This document shows, in pieces, positions 1-9,085 of a stretch of DNA of 12,964 bases. Origin of the DNA: Paraglomus occultum. Its lineage: Eukaryota; Glomeromycota; Glomeromycetes; Paraglomerales; Paraglomeraceae. Location of the stretch: positions 1-12,964 of the forward strand of contig CAJVPJ010001044.1 of NCBI GenBank assembly GCA_910592205.1, read 5' to 3'. Under the pieces are notes generated by a model. That model did no database searches, was not told the DNA's origin, and saw only the letters and a list, made by a program, of their open reading frames with translations. The position numbers and the translations under genes are program-made. Positions within the stretch are counted from its first letter, which is position 1; the number at the start of each line of letters is the position of its first letter.

Positions 1-502
1 AATTCAATATTTAATACATTATCTTGAGGAAATGGCTTATCTCTAATGTCAGCATCACGCCCTAGTCAAACAATCTCCAACTTTTTATCTAAACTACAAT
101 CATCTTTGAAAGGCAAACAACTAGCATTATCTGTTTGAAGAAATTCATTATTAATATTAATATATTAAAAAAGCCCCCTTGATGATTTGATCCTTTACAT
201 ATTAATATGGATAGCGTTAAATACTTTTATTGTTAAATTAAGGAGAGGTGGTTGATCAGATTTTCGTGATGCGATCATATTAACGTAATTTCCTCCAAAA
301 GCGTATAACAAATCGATCCTGCAAATTATATAAAAAAGTGATGTCTCTGTTAATGAGCTCTTTATCCACCTTGTGCAAGTAAAACGAAAAAATCAAGCGT
401 AATAATCAAACTTACACTATCAATATTATCATTCAAACGAACAAGTATATTCCGCAAAGTGATAACAAATATGTGCTCAGCAGCTTCTTGAAACATGTCA
501 TC
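1..502 (-). pseudogene. unidentified broken coding relic (several fragments)
   Basis: I do not recognise the product. Three stretches on the minus strand read like real protein. Positions 502-416 give 29 residues starting DDMFQEAAEHIF and ending RLNDNIDS, followed by a good donor GTAAGT. After a possible CACAAG acceptor, 369-280 give VDKELINRDITFLYNLQ and onwards to a stop. Positions 149-69 give NEFLQTDNASC and onwards to KKLEIV, then an in-frame TGA, then a further open run (LGRDADIRDKPFPQDN) to the window edge. Just upstream of the first stretch another frame reads GTSIEAGKSIN, so a one-base slip near 508 would join the two. Stops, frame slips and the missing acceptor for the first piece suggest a decayed gene that leaves the window on the left. 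It could instead be the 3' part of a live gene whose splicing I have not solved. Confidence 0.3.
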
Positions 503-1194
503 ACGATGTTAATCGATTTTCCTGCCTCTATAGATGTTCCAAATAAAACGGACATATTACTATTCTTTTATATTAACGATGAATTATTAACTGACTTTAA
601 TTTAACTGTCATTTCTTTGCACACCGTTTAGACTAACAACATCAATATTATATACTAATACTATCTGCTATTACTATTACTTCGTTTCATATTTTTTATG
701 GTTTGTTTTCTTGTTCACTTTTTTTTAATCCCAGAATTTTCCAAAATCGAATGGTATCAAACGTCATTCTGTTGCGGCGTACCATAGATTTGAAAGACAT
801 TCATCATAGAGAAATTTCAAACTTATTATCCAATTATTTTGTATAGATCAGAGTGACTCATACCATTTCACATAAATGTAGAATATCCAATTGGCAGAAA
901 CTCTTTTATTATATTTTCAGATTACAGTTGTTGAATCAGAAAGTCATGTAAAAAAACAATATCGATTTACGCAATAGCAAAGTTTTCACAATTTGATTAC
1001 AAAGAATAACGCACAGAAAACATAAACATCCACGACCATTATTACATTCGTCGTTTTTTAGTACTTATTGATTCGGTTTCTCGTATTTCACTTTTTTTGT
1101 TATCTATTGAATCAGAATCCATTGCATTCTGAAAGACATTTTTAGTAAGATTACAATAATTACCTTGTAACAAATTTACACCCTCACCACGATC
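503..1194. other. AT-rich stretch without recognisable gene
   Basis: No open frame of convincing length or composition occurs on either strand. The stretch is rich in A/T runs. Its right part lies directly downstream of the ANP32-like gene's stop codon at 1195 and should contain that gene's 3' untranslated region. Confidence 0.5.
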
Positions 1195-3131
1195 TTATTT
1201 CCAACTCACCGATTTTTCTACGCGGTTCTCTTCTGCGTCACCATCTTCCCCTTTCCGCTTAGCTGGCACAGCTGATCCAGCTGCAGCTGCACTTGTTGAT
1301 GCTTGTACCTGTTCGCATTCTTCATCTTCTTCACTACCAATCTCCTCTAATACATCACTCTCCTCGTCTTCCTCTGCCTCACCAGGTGAATAATCTTCTT
1401 CCTCATCCGAATCCTCCGGGAGTTCCTGTAAGGAAAGACAGTCCAGGAAGAATATATAATTATAAACGATGACGGTATTAATAGAAAGTGGATGCAAAAG
1501 GATTATCAAGACAACAACATAATATGAAATACCAGACTAATGAGCAAGATAAAATCACCTTTTCCATTAGATATGATAGTGACAACTGTTCTTCAGAAAG
1601 TTCTTCGGAGGAAACTTCGGATTCTGAAGGGACTGCTACTCCCTTACCTTTATCAACTATGGTATTTGGCAATTTCGGTTTTTCAGATTCGCTTACTTCC
1701 TGATAAATAAAAAGTTAGTACCACATGACTAATATTGGATGAATTATATCGCATGGACTATATCCCATACATAAATTGTAACATATGGCCACACGGTACA
1801 AACATTTCTCTGAAATAACTTTCTCGAGTGAGAAAACCCACCAATTCTTCCTCTTGCTCGCTTTCCGACTCGTCAGACTGCCCTTTTGTCGTCTAATAAA
1901 TCGGCCAAATCGCATAAATATTACTTTACATCGTCCACTATTGAAAACCCGAAAACCATCATTCACAATTAACTGACCGTTAACTGCTCCGATTCGTCCT
2001 CATCTTCTGCGCCCTCTTCCTCATCTTCGTCTTCCTCCTCATCGTCGTCAACTTCGCCGCCCGATGTATCAATTTCCTCGTCTTCTTCATCTGGATAGAA
2101 ACGAAAGCAAAGAATAATGCGAATTGAGATTGTACGCATGCTTCTGAGTAAATGTGCAAAACTCAATTGACTAGATATAAACTTATTACAAGTACTTACC
2201 ATCATGTCCGTTCTGTAGAGCCTCCGTATCATCCTCGTCATCTTCCGCCTCGGAATCACTTTCTTCTTCAGAATCGAATTGGTTTCCGTACCTTTTGTAG
2301 TATAAAACGCAAGATTGGGATACAATGTTATTCACGACTTTTGCTAATTGCTTCCACTTCTGTTCTCTTAACCTCCGCAGCAATCTTTTTTTTTCCCGCT
2401 CCGCAAATCTTCACTCACATGTCTGTTCCATCAAGCGATACTAACTGCGGCATAGCTTCAAATATTTCTTCTCGATAGTTTTTTATTTGACTAACTGGAC
2501 AATCAATCAGGTTTAAATGCTTGAGATTTGGTAATTGTTTCTACCAAAGACAATATAACTTAATAGATTAATCTACAAATACGAAAAGTCCATTATCTTT
2601 ATTTGCGTTTGATAATGATGTTATCTTATTATGATAAATACCAATTTTTTGACGGCATCAATGCTTGATATCCTGTTTCCACTGAGGTCTAGGTGGTTAA
2701 GGTTGTCGAGTCCTGCATTTGCTAAGGGTTCCAGACCTCCGGTGATTTTGTTATCAGTTAGAGCGATCTGGGAAAGATTAAAGGCAAGGGAGCGTCCATT
2801 AAAATAGGCCGGATAAGCGTAAAGAATATAAATACAGGTGGATAGAAAACTGTAATCTCTACGAGCTGAGTATGTACCGCAGTAACGTTCTTACCTTGCG
2901 CAGACGCGGTAATTTGGGAAATCCTTGCAAAGAGGACAAGTTGCAGAGGTTCATGGACAATACTTTCAAATTCACCAACTGGCTCAATGGCGTAAAGTCT
3001 CCATCACTTTCGCCTTGTGCTATCTTTGTCAAATCTCCAATTTTTTTGTTATCCAGAATCAACTCTTCAATGGCGGTTGGGTCATCAAACTGGAGCTTTT
3101 TCTTCAAGCCCGGTTCAATAATATTGGTCAT
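1195..3131 (-). CDS. ANP32: ANP32-family acidic leucine-rich nuclear phosphoprotein, 8 exons
   Basis: Exons on the minus strand are 3131-2895, 2767-2642, 2540-2419, 2291-2200, 2090-1978, 1892-1842, 1699-1559 and 1425-1195. All join in frame to 370 aa. Residues 1-160 hold leucine-rich repeats (AIEELILDNKKIGDL, LKVLSMNLCNLSSL, ALTDNKITGGLEPLA, NLNHLDLSGNRISSI, NLKHLNLIDC) closed by the LRR cap NYREEIFEAMPQL..LDGTD, the standard ANP32 arrangement. Residues 163-334 are dominated by Asp/Glu runs spread over small exons, and PAKRK near 345 resembles a nuclear signal. Family members bind histones and inhibit phosphatase 2A in the nucleus; that role is inferred here. Exon 4 uses an unusual AAAAG acceptor (2296-2292), and exon 6 could alternatively start at 1877 in the same frame. 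The tail is longer than in animal relatives, which are about 250 aa. ATG start 3131 is the first in the LRR frame with good family alignment. The gene is divergent from ATG1. Confidence 0.86.
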
Positions 3132-3790
3132 AATATGTTCTTTGCTTGGTTGTGAGTTTATACGTACGAAAGACGATGAATGGTGTTTGAATAGAGAAAT
3201 TAAAGAAGGATGAAGTTGGCAACTTTAATGTCGGAAGGTTCTAACGCGTCTGAAAGGAACAAGTTTTCCGTCAAAGTAATAAACATCACGTGAGTGACTT
3301 GAGAGAATGTTACTCATGTGATTCTGATTTAGAGTTTGTGTTACATAGTAATAGTAATAGTCCGCGGTCAATAATATAAATAATAATAATAATGAATGTA
3401 ATTAACTTTTATTGGTGTAAAATCACTAATGTCGGAATGCTTAGATCACGATTTTACATTGTTCGCGATTGTTCGTTTTTTTATAGGGAAAGAATAAAAA
3501 GTAACAACAGTATTGACGTTTGTATTCGTTTCTGACCGCAGTTTTAGGCATAACTTAATATTCGATAACTGATAAGAGGCTCTGCATAATGGCTTGTTAC
3601 ACAGTTTACATTCTTAGTATCATGAATGATGTCATCAATGAAATCCCGAACAGTCCGCATGACTTTCTGTTTAAAGCAAACTTCACCCCTCGCTCCACAT
3701 CCCACTTGAATTCAAATATTTATTCTTTCAATCTAAAATCTTGCCACGCCCGCACGCTTATACCTTTGTTTTACCTTATAATTACTCGTC
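3132..3790. promoter_or_regulatory. divergent intergenic promoter region between ANP32-like gene and ATG1
   Basis: The 659 bp between the two start codons must hold both promoters unless one gene has a distant leader exon. It contains TCACGTGA at 3286-3293, the related TCATGTGA at 3314-3321, an (AAT)5 run at 3379-3393, and TGATGTCATCA at 3627-3637, which resembles a bZIP/CRE site. The 100 bp before the ATG1 start are pyrimidine-rich with several TTT/CTT runs, as is common upstream of fungal start codons. No clear TATA box stands at a fixed distance. Site function is inferred from motif shape alone. Confidence 0.5.
3286..3321. promoter_or_regulatory. paired E-box-like palindromes
   Basis: TCACGTGA (3286-3293) is a perfect 8-bp palindrome with a CACGTG core, the site bound by many bHLH factors. 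TCATGTGA (3314-3321) is a one-base variant with a CANNTG core, starting 28 bp further on. Both lie in the shared promoter, about 155-190 bp from the ANP32-like start and 470-505 bp from the ATG1 start, so they more likely serve the former, or both. Confidence 0.35.
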
Positions 3791-6700
3791 ATGGCACGAC
3801 AACACGAGCATCCCGACCAGAAGGAACTTTCACAAGGTGTGGGAAATTACGTGGTAGGCCCAGAGATCGGACACGGCTCATTCGCGACTGTATATAAAGG
3901 ATACCACAAGGTAGAGTGATCTATTTAAGACGATATATATTACGCAAGAGTTGCTTTGTGAGCGTGAATGTTCGAGCAGCCTGCAAGAATAGTTTGAATC
4001 AAGGCAGAATTGTCACGATATTCTCTCTAATACTTTTCTTTCACATGTGCACCGTGTCTGTTACAGACAACCCGCGAAGTAGTGGCAATAAAATCTGTCG
4101 TACTCTTAAAATTAAACAGAAAGCTTCTGGAGAATCTCGAGTCAGAAATAAGCATACTCAAAAAGATGCGACACAATCACATTGTCCACTTAGTCGACTG
4201 CCAGGTAACCTTTCACTATCTGTTACAATACCACATGTCGGAATACGGTCAACTATAGAAAAAACATACACGTTTTTAACAACTCTGTTTCAGTTTTTGC
4301 AAAATATATCATGGTTTTGACCGGATGCACTTCTATACGTATAATTCCACAAACATAGAAATCTGAAACACATATTCACTTAATAATGGAATACTGTTCC
4401 ATGGGTGATCTGTCGAGTTATATCAAAAGGCGCAGAGATGTATCTGGTTCGGGAGCAGTATCACATACGCGATCCAATACGCCTATAGGGCTTAGTGAGC
4501 ACGTTGTACGTCATTTTCTAAAGCAGCTAGGTTAGTGTATAATACAATTTGGTTAGATCGTATTCAAATGGGTTTGATACAATAAATTTGTCTGTCACGA
4601 GAGGGAAGGGATAGAAAAAGAGAGAAGAGAGCGTAGATTGAAAGTATGCGACTTTTTGAATCATCTGTCTAATTCATTCTTTTTTATCTGCATCAGCGAA
4701 CGCGTTGGGTTTTCTTCGATCAGCAAACCTCATTCATAGAGATATTAAACCACAGGTACATTATCAACACGTTGTTACTTTTCTGTTCCAGAGAGGAGAA
4801 ATATGTGATTGGCTTTTATTCTCAACGAAAATAGGCTACAATGGGATTAACTTAGTTATGAGTGGCATAGAGGACAATAAAGGAAAAGGAAAAAAAGAGG
4901 ATGATTACCCAAATTTTATAAAACTACGCGTGTCGTTGAGCTCGTAATTAATATACTTGTATATTTCAACGTCGCGTTATGTTTTATCTTTGTTGTTTGG
5001 CTCCTCGCACCTCATCAATATCATTCAATATACATAACTAATTACTTGCATTACGCTTCAAAAAGAATCTTCTTCTACAACCTCCATCTCCAAATCCAGA
5101 CTCAACACTAATCGGTTCACCGGACCTTCCAATTCTCAAAATTGCTGATTTCGGCTTTGCTCGTTTCCTACCAAATGCCAGCTTAGCCGAGACACTTTGC
5201 GGATCGCCATTATACATGGCACCTGAGATTTTACGCTATGAAAAATATGATGCCAAGGCCGATCTCTGGTCAGTCGGTGCAGTGCTATATGAAATGGCTA
5301 CCGGCAGACCACCATTTAAGGCCCAAAACCATATTGATTTGTTGAAAAAAATCGAACTGGGGGAAGACGATATTAAATTCCCAGGCGATTCGCCCGCTAC
5401 ATATAATGTCGGCAGTACGGATGGGGCCAGTAAAGCTTCCTTAAAAGGGAAAGTATCTGCGCAGCCAGCGATAAGCGAAGAGCTGAAAGATTTAATAAGA
5501 CATGTGCTCAAACAAAACCCAGTAGAAAGAATATCATTTGAAGAATTTTTCATGCACCCCTGCGTGTTAGGAGACATTTACCCGCGACAGACGGGCTCTT
5601 CTCGGATAAAACAGTCTGAACATCGTAATCCGTTACCGGCTACAGATAAATCTTCTCGTCATGTACGAGACCGATCTGTATCTTCACCGGCATTAGTTGG
5701 TTGTCAGAATGAATCTGAAAAAAAGGAGAAGGAGAAAGTACCGGCTGGAGGGAAAAATGGACGGATAAGAGATAATGGAGGGAAGGGATTGACAGCATTA
5801 GGTGGCGCGATTGGAAAGAAAGTGTCAAAGGAAAATGTCAAGCAGCAGCAGCAGCAGCAACAACAACAGTCATCGCAGCAGCCTGGATATTCTCGGTATG
5901 TGTGAGGGTGATATTATATGTTGGTTGTGAGAGAGCATTTATTCTGCATTTGACAAAGCGAGTTCATGTCAAAGTAATATATTAACAAATATTCGTTCAA
6001 TATATATAATTCTCTCCCAATCCAATTCTTTACTACTTAGCACTCACCGTCACCAGCAAAATCCTCCGGGTACAAATAATTACCATTCCCAAAATTCGCC
6101 AACCGATCGTCTCTCTTCCTCTCCTCGGCATCTCGTCGAAATGCAACGGTCATCTTACAATCGTTCCCCTTCTCCTTCATTCCTTGTCCAACAGACAAGC
6201 CAAAATATTGACTTTCCAAGAAGACGTACATACAGTGACAGCATTTCAACTGGCTCACATGGAGTAAACGGCGAACGTAATGGAAATGTGATAAATGGAG
6301 GAAATAACATAGATCAGACTGACGATAGTTGTCTCCGTCGTCGCGATGAGGAAATTGCATTTGAGCGAGAGTATGTCGTGATTGATCCAAGCCAGATTGA
6401 TGTTAATGCTTTTGCCGATGGTATGAAATTCCTAACCAAAAGTTGTGGGACAAAGTTTGAAAACTTTATAGCTATTTGCAATTACTGACGATTGTTCTTG
6501 ATACTCGGTTACTGTACATGTTTTATTTTCACAAACACAGAACTTGTAGCGTCTCCCAAAACGAATCCAATTGGCATACGTCGCAACCGTAAACACTCTT
6601 CTTCCTCTTCTGGCTCTTCCACACCACACACGCAAGGATATCCGATTTTCGACTTTCACAACCGTCATGCACAACCAATATCAACCAACACGACGTACCT

Positions 6701-7995
6701 CTCTACGACTCCACCGTTTGCAATATCTAATGGTTCTGAGAAATTAGAATCAGCCGGAAGCTCGGGAAGTGGAGCGTTGGCAGAGGCATTATCGATTGCA
6801 GGGAAGAGATTGTTTGGAGGTAGTAATTCGCCACCAAAATTTGGATATAAAGAAGCTAAAAGGAAGTCGAATGCCATTATGTTACCTGACGAAGATATTG
6901 ATCCGAAAGAGGTACGTGTGGAAACAAGTTCGAGACGCACGGTTATATTATGTATAATAGATTGTTTACTTTTTTTTTAAAATATACATTATAATTCGGG
7001 GATGGTAATATAAATGCTTGGTTGGGTAGATTGAATCTGGCTAGGGTTTAGCTTACAATTGACGCAGTAATTCTGCCTTTTTTTCGCAGGAAGCAATAGT
7101 GAAGATCATACAGGATGCTGCGAACAAAGCATATGTAGTCTACCGATTTGCTGATAGCAAATTCCATCAACTGCTCCCCCCGCTTCCGACTGCGAGTAGT
7201 ATAACTTTGGCTGAAAGTCCAGTCACGTCTCCCGAGGTAACAGCTGTCCTAGCGGAAGAAGCACTGGCTCTCTATCTAAGAGCATTAAGCATACTTCAAT
7301 CAGCGATGAACACTGCCAAAGAGCATTGGAATGGGTTACCCGAGTATTCCGGACACAAGACAGTCTCACATAAATTTAATATGGGTGAGTAGACAGTTAT
7401 ATTCGATTACTGTCTAGAATGTTAAGAAACTTGTTAAATATCAATTTGTGAATTTAGCTGTTCAATGGGTCCGTGCTCGGTTTAACGAATGCTTGGAAAG
7501 AGCCGAGTATGCCAAGTCAAAGTGTCGTACTGATGATGAGAACACTGCAGAGGTGTTTCCAGAGAAGCTTTTGTATGATAAAGCATTAGAAATGGTGAGC
7601 TCATAAGCCATAAATAATACGCGACTACATTTATAAGATTTTTGCATGTTTAACGTTTGAAATATTTTTTTTTTCTAGAGTCGTTCAGCTGCTGTTATTG
7701 AATTGGTAGGGGAAGATCTCACTACATGTGAACGCACTTACCAGAACGCCATCTTTATGCTATGTGCTATTCTGGATTGCCAAGATGATGAAGAGGGGAT
7801 GGATGAAGAAGATAAACAAATATTAAACAAACGTAAGCAAAAAATACTTTTATATCTTGTGTTACGCCACGCTTAAAACTCACAATTTTTTCCATGTCAT
7901 TATATAATGTAGTCATAATCTCAATTCAAAATCGCCTTGTATCTCTACAAAAGAAACTTTCGCAACCAGCACATGATGAAACACTTGCAGCGTGA
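3791..7995 (+). CDS. ATG1: ATG1 autophagy-initiating serine/threonine kinase, 11 exons
   Basis: Exons are 3791-3910, 4067-4204, 4359-4530, 4697-4755, 5066-5895, 6041-6420, 6541-6911, 7090-7384, 7458-7594, 7679-7832 and 7913-7995, giving 912 aa with every phase consistent. The kinase domain spans about 20-319: glycine loop GHGSFATV (27-34), Lys49 in VVAIKSV, HRDIKPQN (Asp159), DFG (191-193), activation-loop Thr206 in [14 protein letters not shown], and DLWSVG. Residues 170-183 form a proline-rich insert between HRDIKPQN and DFG. A low-complexity middle carries Q9 at 423-431. YVVI (551-554), followed by [13 protein letters not shown], fits the Atg8-interacting motif of fungal Atg1. Residues from about 690 to 912 match the C-terminal helical (tandem MIT) domain that binds Atg13. 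The protein should phosphorylate Atg substrates at the phagophore assembly site. Intron 4 (310 nt) ends in an unusual AAAAG acceptor. Confidence 0.95.
5843..5869 (+). repeat. CAG/CAA polyglutamine tract inside ATG1 exon 5
   Basis: Nine Gln codons lie in a row: five CAG, three CAA and a final CAG, followed by SSQQ. The tract is in the disordered linker just after a Lys-rich stretch and just before the exon 5 donor at 5896. The interruption by CAA suggests moderate stability. Length variation between strains is likely but not visible here. Confidence 0.9.
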
Positions 7996-8390
7996 AACAG
8001 TTATCAGAGACATTCGTTTATTACTTTATTACTGGTTGTTCTATTCTTATGCTGACTAGATTCCGTTATGCTATTTCCTAATCATGAAACTATAAGCTTT
8101 AGAATTCGCTTTCAGATGTATTTTAGTGCTTAGCTTGTATTTGTATTGATGAATGTTCCTGTCTAAGAAGTGGAGGAGAGATCTCTTGCAAGATCATGTC
8201 CTCTAAACACTTATAATATAATAAACTTAAGATTAGCTGTTTAATAGTCGAAAGATATGAAAACGATACTATCACCCCAAATAAAGAAATTAATGTAACA
8301 ACTCTTTTTCTAACGGTCAATAAATCATAAGCGGTGAATGATGTCGTAGATTGACTTTTCAATAACCAATTGTTTGTCAAACTACCGCCC
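7996..8390. other. 3' intergenic stretch between ATG1 and the kinase array
   Basis: This AT-rich stretch lies between the convergent ends of ATG1 and the kinase relics. It must contain the ATG1 3' untranslated region. A 93-codon open frame on the minus strand (8404-8123) runs through it, but the protein has no domain character and overlaps the tail of relic C, so I treat it as chance. Confidence 0.5.
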
Positions 8391-8565
8391 TTACTTCTCG
8401 TCAACCTTTCCTAACTCTACCCCTAAATTTGACAAGCTGAAATCTGATAAGGGAGGTAATTGAGGAGAACTGTTTCTCGGTTTAGGCAGATCTCCAGTAG
8501 GTAAGAGTGTACTAGAATATTTACTCTCCTGCTGAGGCGTGATAGCTCTTTTACATCATCACGAT
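8391..8565 (-). pseudogene. decayed kinase tail fragment (copy C)
   Basis: On the minus strand this stretch aligns with the last 60 or so codons of kinases A and B: DDVKELSRL, then after a one-base deletion ESKYSSTLLPTGDLPKP, SPQLPPLSDFSLSNLG and VELGKVDEK with a TAA at 8393-8391. By eye about 20 of roughly 170 bases differ from B. The frame slip is at 8531-8536, where A and B read CTCGAGAAGG and C has one base less. The homology stops at 8565, where the 3' flank of gene A begins, so the rest of this third kinase has been lost or replaced. It is the remnant of an older member of the tandem array. Confidence 0.75.
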
Positions 8566-9085
8566 GAACACCGTCTTCTAACTGTCACCAGATCCCAAAT
8601 TACCTTTCTTTCTCCTCGTTAACCTGACCTAATTCTACCTCTAAACTTGGTAAGCTGAAATCTGATCAGAGGTAATTGATGAGAACTATTTCTTGGTTTA
8701 GGCAGATCTCCCGTAGGTAAGAGCGTACTAGAATATTTACTCTCCTTCTCGAGACGTGATAACGGTTTTACATCATTATGATAGATAGCATCCCATGCGT
8801 TGCTGTTCTTGCGCGCCATTCTACAAAGCTTGCCAATATAATCAAAAAGTGCCTTTCCATTCTCCGGACGCTTATCAGGATCAGCGTCACAACATCGCTC
8901 TGCAAGTTTCTTGTATTCCTCTGGTGCGGAATCAGGCATCGATGGTCGTAGCCCACCCATGATATCACATACCAAGTTTCTATCAAATTCTCTATCTCTA
9001 AAAGGTGATTCACCAGTAGCAATCAAATACATAATGATACCAAAAGAATACACATCTGATTTCTGAGTAAATTTGCAAGTATGGA
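8564..9085 (-). repeat. segmental duplication, copy A
   Basis: This block matches 12440-12964 almost base for base and continues beyond the window on the B side. I see four differences: a missing G after CGTCTTC near 8579, CTTTCTTTC against CTTTCATTC near 8607, a C for A at 8667, and a 2-nt deletion at 8669-8670. The left border at ATGAACACC is sharp in both copies; the bases outside it are unrelated. Confidence 0.9.

Noticed and set aside
2297-2400. Open frame continuing upstream of ANP32 exon 4 (KKKRLLRRLREQKWKQ.. to YYKRY)
   Set aside because: It is basic and unlike the family, and it is not reachable in frame from exon 3. Splicing AT/GTGAGT to AAAAG/G gives GTDMYGNQFDSEEE directly.
3379-3393. 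(AAT)5 microsatellite as a functional element
   Set aside because: Short AT-rich repeats are expected by chance in this base composition.
3916-4320. 134-codon plus-strand open frame
   Set aside because: It is a shadow covering ATG1 intron 1, exon 2 and intron 2 in another frame.
8123-8404. 93-codon minus-strand open frame with hydrophobic stretch
   Set aside because: It overlaps relic C in a different frame, has no domain character, and is explained by AT-rich spacer.
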